Source of the DNA: Lentinus brumalis
Lineage: Eukaryota; Basidiomycota; Agaricomycetes; Polyporales; Polyporaceae
DNA length: 24,895 nucleotides
Assembly: GCA_001792895.1 (NCBI GenBank)
Contig: MARA01000127.1
Coordinates: 1 to 24,895, forward strand
Direction of reading: 5' to 3'
Shown: positions 1 through 10,807 of the stretch, in pieces
Layout of the letters: each line of letters opens with the position of its first letter
Position numbering within the stretch: the stretch's first letter is position 1
Notes under the pieces: model-generated
Database searches by the model: none
What the model was told of the DNA's origin: nothing
The model's input: only the letters and a program-made list of their open reading frames with translations
Position numbers and translations under genes: made by a program

Positions 1-2980
1 AACGCACGGCGCACATCGAGGTAAAAGGCCTAGAGGGTGTGGCGGATCAGCAATGGTACCAGCTAGTGCCCCGTGCGCACCTCGCGCCCGGGCAAGGCCC
101 CAGCCAGCAATGGCGCCCGGCGCACGCTCCCTGCCCCCGCCGGTGGCAGTGGCTGGAATAGGCAGCGTGCGGAGGGCGCGCTGAAACGAGGCGCAGGCCA
201 CGCTCGCCGCAGCCGCGAGAATGCGCCTACGCTGGCGTAGCGCGGCATAGGTGTAGGAGCGGAGCCCGTGCGCATCCTGCGCGTCCCACGTACGCTGCCC
301 ATGTCGCGGAGCCGCGCGGCCTGCCAGCGTGCGTAGCGTGCGCTGCACGGCAGGGACTGCGAGAGCCACCAGCCGGCTCACGGTCAGCACCGTACCCCTC
401 GCGGTGAGCACGGCAGAACTCGCCCGCGCGCGCAGGTTGCGCTCATATCGCCGGATACTACTCACCTTCACGCCGCTCGCTGAGACTGCGACCTCCCTCT
501 CCACGAGGCCTTCGGCGAGCTTCTCCTGAACCTCCTGCTCATCGGGGCGGAGGCGGCACAGCATGCGCCGTTGCGTGATGGGTGGAAGCAATGATATCGG
601 CTGCCCATCGGGGCCCTTCGATGCCGTTGTTCGGCGCAGGATGTGCGAGACTAGAAGGCGGCGCTGCGCAGTGATCCATTCAGCCGACGCCTCCCAAAGC
701 GGGTTCGCCCGGGCGGGCGTCACGGCTTTGCCGAGGGCGATGGCTGCCGCCTCCTCGATCGCCGCGGGATCGAGCTTGCGCTTGGAACGTTCCCCATCCC
801 TGACGCGTTTGAAGGCCTTGCGCAGCTCGTCAAGTTCCTCACTATCAAAACCCGGGACGCGAAGGAGGCGGGCAATGTAGGTCAAGTCCTGTCAAAGCAC
901 AATCAGTCATGTGCTTCTGTTCTTGGATGCGATACGTGCCTGCGGGGTCGTGATGATCGGCGTGGCACTCATCCCAATCGCATAGAACGCCTTGCCGATG
1001 AGCGCTGACAGGTACAGACGCTTGACGGGGCGGCCCTTGTAGGCATGGATCTCGTCGACGACGACGACGCCACACCGACCTTCATTGAAAAGTGAGTAGG
1101 GCAAGGCGGTGGTGGCCTTCTTGCTCCGCCTCGGGACCAGCTCCGCGAACTCGTTGGAGTTGTTGAGCTTGCCGGGAGCCGACATGACATGGCTGCCGTC
1201 GCTTCGCACCGCCGCGTGCGCCGCGAGCAGGATGACGGGCACTTCCGATTGCCGCGCGAGGTCCCAGAGCGCCTGGCGGTTGTTGACACTGAAATTGCCC
1301 TGGTAGGGCAAGATCGTGCAGGATTTCGGGGGCAAGAAGCGATGCAGCTCGGTCTGCCACTGCGGGATCAGACCTGGCGGCAGCACAACCACGTGAGGCC
1401 CCTTTGGGAGTCTCCTATCCCCCACGAGTTCCTCTGCGCACAAGCGGGGTCAGCGCAGTGCTTCGAGCTCAGAGAAATCACTCACTGAGAACAGCCGGCA
1501 ACTGGTCGGCTTCCTGCATCGCGCGGATCCACTCGTACATCAGGATCGTCGCGATGGCCTGCGCCGTCTTCCCGACGCCCACAGCGTCCATGAGGAGGGT
1601 GTTGCGCCCCGCCAACATGTTGTGGACAAGCTTGACGACTCCCTGCCATTGATGGGGAAGAGCTCCAGGGGGACCGCCTCTGCGCTGTCTACCAGACACC
1701 GGCCTTCCTTCGACCAGGCATCGTGGGCCGACGTGGGGTGCTCCTTCTCCGCCATCCCGGGGATGTGGGGCTTGGACAACCCCAGCATGGAAGCGAGCTC
1801 TGGGACTGTCCGGCCAGCCAACTCTTCCGTGCCCTCCTCCCAGTCATCGGTAGACCAGGTCGGCAAGTTCTGGGGCACCTCGATCGGATCCTCGTCTTGG
1901 AGAGCGCGGATCTTCTCCGCGAGCCTGGTTCGGGCAGACTCCATCTCCCGCCTGCTCGGGAGGTACTGCCACACCGCTCGCAGCGCCGCCGGCAGTTCTG
2001 ATGAGGATGACACACGTTAGCGCAGCCGAGCCCACCGGTAGTCGCACTCACTTTTGAACGCGGCCGAGTCAAGCCCACCCGCGAGGCCGTCGTGCGTCGT
2101 TTGCATCAACGCCATCATCTCCTCGTGCTGGGTCGGCAGGACCTGTTTCCACCGTGAGACCTCACTGGCGGCCTTCTCCATGGCGGTAAGGTACTTCTTG
2201 ACCTCGGCGTGAGAATGGGGGGCATCTTGTTCGATCGCTGCGCAACAGGCGTGAGTGTGGCATTTGTGCAGCAAGGATGTCACTCACCAGCCTGCGTCGC
2301 CCGGAATGTCTCCTGCGCCTTCGTGAGCAGGTTCTTCTGGCGATTGAATGCACTGCGCCAGCGGTGCCAGGTGAGCGTGAGGAAACCGCGGAGCCACGCG
2401 TTAACCTCGGGTTTCATGAACTGCCCGCTTGCATCGAAGCGGTCCTCCCCGAAAAACTCCTCGCCCAGGTCGTCGAGACTCGCGAAGGGGTTCGCGTCCT
2501 CCAGAGTGCGTATCTATCTCGCGGTTAGGGGCAAGGGAGCCTGCAATATCACGCACTTACCGAGTCCATGTTTGGCTTCGCGATGGTGAAGACGCTCAGC
2601 CCGGCCTCCGCGAGCACCTGGTCGAACCGGGAGTTGATGCGCGAAGCCTTGAGGTCCTTGTCCAACCAGACCCTGAGGTCCTTTCTCGCCGACGCTACTG
2701 CTACGTTAGTTTGCAGGAGCGCCTCGCGCGTGCCCTCCTCGTCGGGGGAGTTGGCGGGCTTCGCGGCCCGGTATCGTCCCACGAAGTCGATGATGGCTTC
2801 CACGCGCCGCCGCTCCTTCGGGTCGTCGGGCAGGGGGTATTCGGGATGGAATGGGGGCACCTCGCCAGAGCCCGACGACATCCATTGTGGGTAGCACCAG
2901 GGGGCGGGATCGTTGGGGTCCGTGCCGTCGGCGCAAGCGAGCTCGAGGAAGAGAGAGAGCAGAGAAGTGCGCGGCTTCAT
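1..2980 (-). CDS. SNF2-family helicase, copy A (3' part outside window; one frameshift)
   Basis: DNA-dependent ATPase/remodeller of the SNF2 superfamily 2 type, nuclear by family; the substrate is unknown. I read exons at 2980-2561, 2513-2288, 2237-2052, 1997-1486, 1433-940, 888-466 and 29-1 (cut by the edge), with introns of 47, 50, 54, 52, 51 and 436 nt. Visible helicase motifs are I (DAVGVGKTAQAI, variant of DEMGLGKT), Ia (VVLPPGLIPQWQ), II (VVVDEIHAYKG, DEIH instead of DEAH) and III (GMSATPII). The second RecA lobe lies beyond the window. The start ATG at 2980 is supported by homology with copy B and a TATA element 52-57 bp upstream. Exon 4 is 512 nt against 513 in copy B: one C is missing at 1654-1657 just before motif I, which shifts the frame. 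Intron 5 has a GC donor (CAG|GCACGT). It is a tandem paralogue of the gene at 4062-9021. The family call is firm; whether it makes a protein is not. Confidence 0.85.
30..465 (-). other. long intron 6 of SNF2 copy A
   Basis: The donor is AAG|GTGAGT at 465 and the acceptor CTCTAG|GCC at 30. At 436 nt it is 8-9 times longer than the other introns and very GC-rich. It lies between the two helicase lobes, at exactly the position of the 478-nt intron of copy B. The ORFs inside it on both strands reflect GC content. A stretch near 65-110 resembles part of the GC-rich direct repeats near 9398-9430 and 9979-10012. Confidence 0.75.
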
Positions 2981-4061
2981 GGCGGTGGGTGAGGCGGGAA
3001 AGTGGAAAGACCCCCCACCGCCCGCAGCTACTTATATGTCTGCCCCCGCCGCGAACGAAAATTTCAAATGGGGGATGAACCTTCATGGACGTGTGACGAC
3101 AAATTTGATCGCCGCGCTTCGATCGCGCTTGAATATGGCCCCATTAGGAAACGACCTTCCTTTTACTAGTTCCGTGGGTAAGCGCCAGGACAATCGTGAT
3201 TCACGGCAGGGATCTCAGCGTTTCAGAAGGGCGGAAAGGCGAGGCAGATATGCTCGAAACGGGAGAAAAGGAGGTTGAAAGGTTGCCTCGCGCGGCGACA
3301 TTTCGCCAATTCAAACGCCTTTTGGCCCGTCCGACCCGCCGAGATCCCTCTCGTGATTCCTTGGCTAGTGCCGGACCATCATAATGCTGTCGCCTTCCGG
3401 TTATTGCAAGTCGTGTGCGCCTTTCTGGCAGCCGGGTGCGAGCGTAGGTTGCGCGTGCCGGCAGGCCCTGGCCGCTGTGCCGCAGGCGCCTGCCACTGGT
3501 GTCGCGTCCTAACGTCCTCATGTGACAGTAGCAAACGGTCTATGGCGTGCGTGCATTACGCGTGCCCCCGCGACCGACCCGCCCGGCCGCGAGGAGCGGT
3601 GCCGTCCCCGCGCGCGAGGGAGCGCAGGGTGCGCCCGCCGCGCGCACCCACACTGACCCCACGGCGGCCTGCGTCGCATCCCCCAGCGGCGCCATGGCCT
3701 TTCTGCAGTGCGAAGCAAAAGCTGCGAGGCCACAGGCTGTATAATGTCTTGCTTACCTTACGAGTGTTAATAAAAATGCTGCGGTTGTCGCGCTCACATA
3801 AGCACGTGCAAGCCCCAGACGCTGTATTAGCTGAATGTGCGCGATACACGACAACGAACCCTACTGATACATCCTGAATGAGACGAGCAGATGCAGGTCG
3901 ACACTCCCGTGCCGCCGTGCGTAGGAGTGATGCCCGTAGCAGCGTGCACGATGCGGGATGCCCAAACTCGACGGGGATGCAACCCGACTGCTGCTCGGAC
4001 GGTCGACTCCCGCCCCGCGGCCGTGTACCCCAGTCCCCGAGGGCTCTGCAACCGACCAGCC
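2981..4061. other. intergenic region between SNF2 copies A and B
   Basis: The first ~100 bp are the promoter of copy A. The rest, about 3100-4061, is the spacer downstream of copy B. A 200-codon plus-strand ORF at 3275-3877 has the Pro/Arg/Ala composition expected of GC-rich non-coding DNA, and I recognise no domain in it. I see no RNA gene and no clear repeat array here. Confidence 0.6.
3030..3074 (-). promoter_or_regulatory. core promoter of SNF2 copy A: TATA box and GAAATTTTCGTTC box
   Basis: On the coding strand there is CATATAAG (3031-3038, plus-strand coordinates), 52-57 bp before the ATG. About 15 bp further upstream lies GAAATTTTCGTTC (3053-3065), preceded by a CCCCCAT run (3066-3074). 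The same box, with one extra T, stands just upstream of the TATA box of the unknown gene at 15654-19295. Confidence 0.5.
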
Positions 4062-7000
4062 TCAACGCTGGGCCCTCCCCTTGCCCTTCTCGTCTGCTTT
4101 GACCTTGCGGGACCGCATTCCAGTGGCCAATCGCGCATCGTCCTCGCTGAGCCTGGGCCGTGAGGCAGCCAACCCGCGCCTCTGATCGGGGATGTTTCGC
4201 TGCGGGCGTGATGGCGCCCGGTGGTCCCTATTCTCCCCAGCGTCGCCATCAGTATTGCTCTCCTCATCTTCGGAGCCTACGACAACACGCTTCGAACGCT
4301 TGCGCTTAGCGGCTGGCGACTGCTCTCGGTGATGTTTCCCGCCCCGCATGCTGCCACCGTAGGCGTCGGGTAGCACGTCCGTGGTGCGCGCGTGATCGCT
4401 GTCCACGAACGCCTGCATGTCATCCATCTCAATTCCAAAGTCCTGGGGCTCGATACCCGCCGGCCCGTGCTCATGGATACCCTGAGTGGCCGGCGCATGC
4501 TGCTGGTGCCCATGCGGTTGACCCGACGCTGGCCCCATCCGTGTGGCTGACACATCGCTGGCAAGTGACGGTATCGGCGGGGGCCTGGGGGCAGATGTGT
4601 GACCGCCGTCTTGGACGCGGGCGGGACGGACAGGGCGTCTGCGGGTGGTCCTGAGGTCGCAAGCGCCGGCTCCGTCTCGCGCCCCGAGGCCGCGCGGGAC
4701 GTGGACGGGAGAGGGGCGCTCGTCGGCGTTATCAGGGCGGGGGTGGCAGGTGGCACCAGGGGCGCAGTGTGACCAGCTGAGCCAGTGGGCGCGGGAGGCG
4801 CAAGACGTGCGGGTGGCGCAACAGCGTCCTGGCCCGCCGTAGGCGCTACGTGCGCAGGCAGCGTCGTTGGGCCACGTTGCCCTGGTGGAACAGTCTCGCG
4901 GGCGGGCGCAGGGACCGACGGCCGCACCTGCTCATTTGTCTGCTCAGCCTGAGGGGTCCCTGCGAGCTGCCGCCGAAGCCTCTCGATCTCTTGATCCTTC
5001 TCCCGAATCGCGCGGTCCCTCTCGCCCTCATGGTCTTCGGGCTGGGCCCTTACAGGGTTCTTCGCACCGTCTGGCGTAATCGCTTTCTCGACAATCGCCG
5101 CCACCGGGCCAGGCGCGCGTGGTGCCGACGTCGTCGCCTTACGCTTGCCCTTGCCTTTGGCTTTACCTTTGCCCTGTTCGGACTGGGCCTCCGAGCGTGC
5201 CACAGGCGGTCTCCCTGACGAGGGCTCCTCTGAGTCGCACTCGTCGACCAGCTCGGGCTCCACACCGCCGATTGCAGCCACTAGGGTTGGGAATGTGTGA
5301 GTGCCATGCAAGCAGCGAAGGGCCACAGAAGCACATACGAATGGTCGCCACACCGTGGGCTAGCACCTGGTGCATGAATCCCTTGTCCTCCGCGACCGTG
5401 GTAAAGAAAATGTCCGACGTGTGCAGCGCCAGAATGTGGTAGTTGGTGACGTTCTTTTGCTGCCCGTGTCTCCACACTCGCCCGACGAGCTGGTCGTAGT
5501 CCTGGGCCGACCACAGGTTGTCGACGATGATCATGATGTTGGCAAATGCAAGGTTGAGGCCGACGAGGCCGACGTTGGAAAGCAGGCAGACGAAGGTGTC
5601 GTCGCTATCGCGGAACTCGTCGAGTATTTTTGCACGTTGGGCCGGCTTGAACTCCCCGGTGACCTCGTAGAACGAGATGCCCGCGGCCTCTAGCCCCTTG
5701 CGGATGATCCAATTCTCGCCGGGCCAGTTGAGATACATGAACATTTTGTCAATCTTCGCGTTTGGCGGGTGAAGCCAGCCCTCCGGCTCGCCTTCAGGAA
5801 CCTTGACCCAGGTTTCCTGCGAGTCGAGGTCGGAGTCGAGCGGCGGCGCGCAGACCTTGCCAAGATGGTAGCGGACGATCTCGAGGGCGAGGGCGAGCTT
5901 CGTGGACTTGAGCGAGTCCCAATCGAGCTCTTCTCTCTTGTCAGGCCACCTGTGTCCGTCGATTTCACCAAGGCACTTGTGCAGCAGTGCGCGACGGACA
6001 TCTAGATAGAAGGCCTACGACGTGTCAGTAGTGAGCAACACTGATCAGCGCGCGCCCCGCGCCAGACGCAGGCGACACGACGGCCACCCCGCCAGCCGCC
6101 GGGAGGCGCGCCCAATTTGAGCGCAAGTTGCGCACCCCGCCCGCACCTCGCCGGCCAGTCCGTGGACACACGTGCCAGGGTCACGCCTAGCCCCCTGGGG
6201 AGCGTGGGCTGCGCTCGGTGGGGGACCCAGCCCGCGACACAACACGCGCTACGTGGTCGTGTCCCACCACGTGTGAGGCTTGCGCAAGCCCCCGAGAGAG
6301 CGCAAGGTGCGCTCGTGGGCGATCTCATTTCGCATCACAGGATGCGCTACGTGGCCCTGTCTGCACGTCTTAGCCCCGCGCAGCGCACCACAGCGAGCGT
6401 AGCTGGCGCTCTCTAACCCTCTGAGCCTCAGCATCTCGCCGGCGGCCGGGGCGCGTCATGCTCGCAGACCTTGTACGTGCGTGTGCGCTCACCTTCACAC
6501 CCCTCTGGTTCACCGTGACTTCCCATCGACCAATTCGGTGGCCAGTCGCTCCTGCACCGCCTGCTCGTCGGGTCGCAACTCGCAGTACATGCGCCGGTGC
6601 GTAATTGCCGGCAGCGATGATATCGGCAGCCCGTCGGGACCCTTGGACGCTGTTGTCCGTCGGAGGATATTCGACGAGATAAGTACTCGCTGCTCGGTGA
6701 TCCACTTTACCATTGCATGGCGGATTGCGTCGTCCTTGGGCTCCTTGGTGACTTGCCCCCGCGCCACTGCGGCCGCTTGCTTGAGCGTGTCTGGGTCCGC
6801 CTTGCGTTTGGTGCGCTCCTCGTCCCTAACGCGATTGAATGCCCTGCGCAACTCTTCCTGTTCCTCACTGTCAAACCCAGGGACGCGCAACAGCCGCGCG
6901 ACATAGGTTAAGTCCTGAAAACAACCCCGTCAGACTGCCATCTGGGTCCTCCAATTCGTACACGCACTATCGGGGCGGTGATGATAGGTGTCGCACTCAT

Positions 7001-9021
7001 ACCAATGGCATAGAAGGCCTTGGCGATGATCGCCGAGACATACAGGCGCTTTGCTGGGCGCCCGCGGTAGATGTGAATCTCATCCACGATGACGGTGCCG
7101 AAGGTCACCCCAGGGTTGAACAACGAGAAGGGCAAAGAGGCGACGCCCACTTTAGTCTTCTTTGGGCTCAGCTCCGTGAACTCGTTGCTCTGGTTCATCT
7201 TCGTTGGTGCTGAAAGGACCGTTTTGCCATCCTCCGACACCGCCCCTTGCGCGACAAGCAGGATCACTGGCACCTGTGATGTTTGGGCAAGGGCCCAGAT
7301 CGCCTTGCGGTTGTTAACACTGAAGTTGCCCTGGTAAGGCAAGATTGTGAAGGACATCGGGGGAAGGAATCGATGCAGCTCGGCCTGCCACTGCGCGATC
7401 AGCCCTGGCGGTAGCACGACCACGTGGGGCCCCTTTGGGAGTCTTCTTTCCCCCACGAGTTCCTCTGTGCACAAGCGGGGTCAGCGCAGCGCTTCGAGCT
7501 CAGAGAAATCACTCACTGAGAACCGCCGGCAACTGGTCGGCTTCCTGCATCGCGCGGATCCACTCGTACATGAGGATTGTCGAGATGGCCTGTGCCGTCT
7601 TCCCCACGCCGACAGCGTCCATGAGGAGGGTGTAACGCCCTGCCAACATGTTGTGGACCAGCTTTACAAGCCCTTGCCACTGGTGAGGGAAGAGTCCCAG
7701 CGCGACCGCGTCTTCGCTCTCAGCCAAGCGCCTTCCTTCCCTTGACCAAGCGTCGTGGGCCGACGTAGGGTGTTCCTTCTTCGCCATGCCGGGGACTTGC
7801 GGCTTCGACAACCCCAGCATTCCCGCGAGCTCTGCCACTGTCCGGCCAGCCAACTCTTCAGTGCCCTCATCCCAGTCATCGGTCGACCATGATGGCATGT
7901 CTCTGGGCACCTCCATCGGCTCCTCGTCCTGCATCGCGCGAATCATTTCCGCCACTTTGGCTCGCGCCGACTCAATGTCCCTTTGGTTCGGGAGGTACTG
8001 CCACACCGCCCGTATCGCAAGTGGTAGCTCTAGAGTATTCATAAGCCATTAGACACGCGCCTGTCGAGCCAAGCACCTGCATCTGCTCACTTTTAAATGC
8101 GTCCGAATCGAGCCCCCCTGCCATGCCCTCTTGGGTCGTCTTCAACAACTCCACCATCCCCGAGTAGCGCTCTGGAATGGCGTCTTTCCACCTCGTGACA
8201 TGGTCGGCCGCCTTTTTCATAGCGGCGAGGTAAGCCCTCACCTCCGCATGGGTGTGGTTGGCATCCTCCTCCTGCATCTCTACATAGTCTCCATCAGTCC
8301 TGCCTATCTCTTCTCGGCTGTGACTGTGACTCACCCTTTTGCCGCTCCTGGAAAGCAGTCTGCGCCTTTTCAAGGGCTGCCACCTGCCGGTTGAATGAAC
8401 TGCGCCAGCGGTGCCACGTCAGAGTGAGGTACCCACGAAGCCACGCAGTTATTTCGGGTTTGACGAAACGGCCACCCTCGTCCAGGCTGTCCTCACCAAA
8501 GAACTCCAGAGCGAGGTCGGACAGGCACACGTAGGCGTTGGCAGCCTCCAGGGTACGCAACTGGTAACTCGTGAGCCCCCGTAGAATCTTGAAGAGTCCG
8601 TGCTTACCCCTGTCAGCTTCGGGAGGGCGACAGTATAGACGCTAATCCCAGTGTCGCTGAGCACCCGATCAAAGCGCGAATTGATTAGTGATGCCTTGGT
8701 GTCGCAGTCCAACCACCTCTGCAGCCTGGCCTTCGCATCCGCGACATTGCCCTGGAGGATGGCTTCGCGGGCATCCTGTTCGCTGGTCCCCTTCCCTTGT
8801 CCTGCCGCCCGGTATCGACGAACCAGGTCCACCATCGCTTCTTGGTGCCGTCGCTCATTGGGGTCCTCAGGGGCAGGGTACCCCGGGTGGAAGGGGGGCA
8901 CCTTCCCAGAGCCCGCCGTCATCCATTTAGCGTAACACCACGGGGCGGGGTCCTTGGGGTCCGAGCCAGCCGCGGTAGCAAGCTCGAGGAATATTGAGAG
9001 CATAGATGTGCGCGGAGCCAT
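4062..9021 (-). CDS. SNF2-family helicase, copy B (full length; 1-2 apparent frameshifts)
   Basis: SNF2-type ATPase of about 1,380 aa. I read exons at 9021-8608, 8560-8335, 8279-8091, 8029-7517, 7464-6968, 6914-6493, 6014-5354 and 5280-4062, all joins phase-consistent. Residues 1-280 are a family-specific N-terminus with no domain I know. Motif I (DAVGVGKTAQAI) is near residue 415, DEIH near 572, SATPIIT near 602. Motifs V (GLNLAFAN) and VI (QLVGRVWRHGQQKN) lie near 900-935, so both RecA lobes are present. Residues 975-1380 are a Pro/Ala-rich tail with Lys-rich patches and a short coiled coil (about 1050-1075), likely disordered. The start ATG at 9021 sits in a strong GCCGCCATGG context. Exon 6 is 422 nt against 423 in copy A: a G is missing around 6520 and creates a stop. 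A second one-base shift is likely in exon 8 near 4560-4610, in a C-rich stretch; an odd intron there is the alternative. Confidence 0.87.
6015..6492 (-). other. long intron 6 of SNF2 copy B
   Basis: The donor is AAG|GTGAGC at 6492 and the acceptor CGTAG|GCC at 6015, 478 nt. The position and phase match intron 6 of copy A, but by eye the internal sequence is not alignable with it, whereas the surrounding exons are clearly homologous. It is GC-rich and I see no ORF of interest in it. Confidence 0.75.
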
Positions 9022-9089
9022 GGCGGCGAAGAAGCAGAGAGATTCCCTCGGGGGAAAAAGTGGTCCTCGTTTGCGTTTGAGACGTCCGC

Positions 9090-9150
9090 CGCACCTTATG
9101 TACCTCCTCTCCCGCCTGGCAGAAAGTTGTCCAGAAATTTTGCACCCCAC
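9090..9150 (-). promoter_or_regulatory. putative promoter of SNF2 copy B
   Basis: The coding strand has ACATAAGG (about 9095-9102) where copy A has a TATA box, about 75-80 bp before the ATG. GCAAAATTTCTGG (9132-9144) lies further upstream and is a weak match to the GAAATTTTCGTTC box of copy A. The core is degraded relative to copy A, so this is a tentative call. Confidence 0.3.
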
Positions 9151-9164
9151 GATCGACTCCCTAG

Positions 9165-9430
9165 CGGCTTGTATGATCCTCCGGATTCCAGGCTATGTCC
9201 TGGAAAACATTCCAGCCGCGCTAATATGGCTCGATTAAGCAAGATTAGGCCAACCCAACACTCCACAGAGGTGATGAAACACCATGGCATTCACACAAAG
9301 GCCTCCCGCACTGGACTTCCGAATGTTGCACGATGTGCGCGCACTGGCGGCCCGGGGGGCGTATGGACTGTAGACACCAGGCGGTGCTGGCCAGCCGCAT
9401 GAGCGTACGTCGCGCCCGTGCAAGGCGCCG
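9165..9430 (+). repeat. diverged direct repeat, first copy
   Basis: It shares with 9780-10012 an ordered set of blocks: TTGTATGATSCT, CGCTAATATKGCTCG, AAGCAAGATTAGGCCAACC, CACTGGACTTC and GAGCGTACSTCGCGCCCG. The spacing is similar. The copies are clearly related but much diverged. No coding content is seen. Confidence 0.6.
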
Positions 9431-9779
9431 CCAAGGCATATCCTTCTCGACCGCGGGCCCGTCCCTCATGCACGCACGCTGCACCCCACCCGGCCGGCAA
9501 AGCGCGATATTCCCCCCTGTAACAGGGCCACCCCCCTCACCCCTAAGGCAACTTTTGACAGGCCTTTTACCCCCTCTGGGGTCAGATGACGAGGAAATTT
9601 TACCTTTGACAGCAATGGCACTGGCCTCTTATAATTATAAGGTCGAACATCCGCCTGCCAGCCCCTGCGTCGCTAACGCATGCATCCCCGTTGGGCTATC
9701 TTTCACCCGCACCCATACCAAGTCCCTAGCGTGCCAGATGGCGGCAGGCGGAATCGGCCATGGGGCGCCGCCTCGCCTG

Positions 9780-10012
9780 CAGCTTGTATTGTATGATGCT
9801 GCGAAACATCTTAGCCACGCTAATATTGCTCGACCAAGCAAGATTAGGCCAACCCTAACACTCAGTTGCCGAGGTGATGGCACAACACTAAGGCCACCCG
9901 CACTGGACTTCTGTACCTAGCGCAATGCACGCGTAGGTGCGGCCCGCGCAGCGGCGTGGTTGGGCTGTCTGCTGTCCACCGGCGTGAGCGTACCTCGCGC
10001 CCGCGCGTGGCG
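9780..10012 (+). repeat. diverged direct repeat, second copy
   Basis: This is the partner of 9165-9430, with the same blocks in the same order. The 350 bp between the copies (9431-9779) are GC-rich, hold no gene I recognise, and include a short AT-rich patch near 9630-9640. Confidence 0.6.
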
Positions 10013-10129
10013 AGGGTCGGCGCGTGGCCTCCTCCGCGCGCGTCGGCGACGTACATACCCAACCCACCGCGCCCATGCGCCGCGCACGCGCGGACGTGGC
10101 TCCGCAGCCGCCGACGAATGGCGCTGTAT

Positions 10130-10400
10130 GCTACGCTTACCCGCCGCGCGCTGTGTGCGCCCCTCCCGCACCCACCCCGGCATGCACCACCTCTCGCACA
10201 CGCGGTGGGCGCTAGATCCTCCTTGCGCTCCTCACGCACGCTCCGCGGCACGCACCACCTCCCGGGCGCTTGATGCTCCCCTTCCCCGCCACGCGCTGTG
10301 TGCGCCCCGCACGCACGTACCCTGGCATGCACCACATCCCATCCCGCACGCGTGCTGGGCGCTAGATGCTAACGCTGCCCGCCACGCGCTGTGTGCGCCC
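10130..10400 (+). repeat. GC-rich tandem repeat, about 2.7 degenerate units
   Basis: The block CGCTGTGTGCGCCC recurs at about 10149, 10294 and 10387. Between these lie GGCATGCACCACMTC and GGGCGCTAGATSCT blocks. Unit lengths are about 145 and 93 bp, so the middle unit has an insertion or an extra half unit. No coding frame is kept. Confidence 0.6.
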
Positions 10401-10493
10401 AACTGAACGCGAAGGCGGGCCGGCAATGTATCACATTTCCATTCATCTTTCAGAGGGTTCCTCTCATTACCTTCTCGGCCCCCCAAGCAGATC

Positions 10494-10619
10494 GGGTCCC
10501 ACCTGCTCGGAGCCTAAGTCTAGCGCGCCAGGTGGGTGATAGGCGGGGTCGCAAAGTGCGACCCCGCCTATCACCCATCTCAGCGCACGCTAGACTTGTG
10601 CTCCTCACAAGTGGGACCC
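10494..10619. repeat. 126-bp palindrome with a perfect 21-bp central hairpin
   Basis: The inner arms 10533-10553 and 10557-10577 are perfectly complementary around a 3-nt loop (AAG). Pairing continues outward with small gaps through AAGTCTAGCG / CGCTAGACTT, GGAGC / GCTCC and ends at GGGTCCCAC / GTGGGACCC (10494 and 10619). It could be a folded-back mobile element or the pair of ends of a tiny inverted-repeat element. No protein is encoded. Confidence 0.85.
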
Positions 10620-10639
10620 GCCCCCCCCCCGGGGAACTG

Positions 10640-10800
10640 ACCCTAATTTAGGGTTCGAAACCCCGTCCTAGGGCTAACCCCCCGCTGCCTTACCCCGACC
10701 CCTTGCCACCAGAGACCTTCCCCTGGGCTCCCTGGAAGGTCTCATAACCCTAAATTATATAGATAGGGAATAAAAACTTAAAAAAACAAAAAAAAAAAAA
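10640..10800 (+). repeat. small hairpins followed by an AATAAA/A-rich tract
   Basis: ACCCTAATTTAGGGT (10640-10654) is a perfect odd palindrome. GAGACCTTCC (10712-10721) pairs with GGAAGGTCTC (10734-10743). An AATAAAAA and long A-run follow at about 10769-10800, bracketed by TAACCCTAA at about 10744 and 10803. It could be the 3' tail of a retroposed sequence in plus orientation. I find no body of a LINE or SINE upstream, so this is weak. Confidence 0.4.
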
Positions 10801-10807
10801 TCTAACC

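Noticed and set aside
3275..3877. 200-codon plus-strand ORF between the SNF2 copies
   Set aside because: Pro/Arg/Ala-rich composition typical of GC-rich non-coding DNA; no domain, splice or promoter support.
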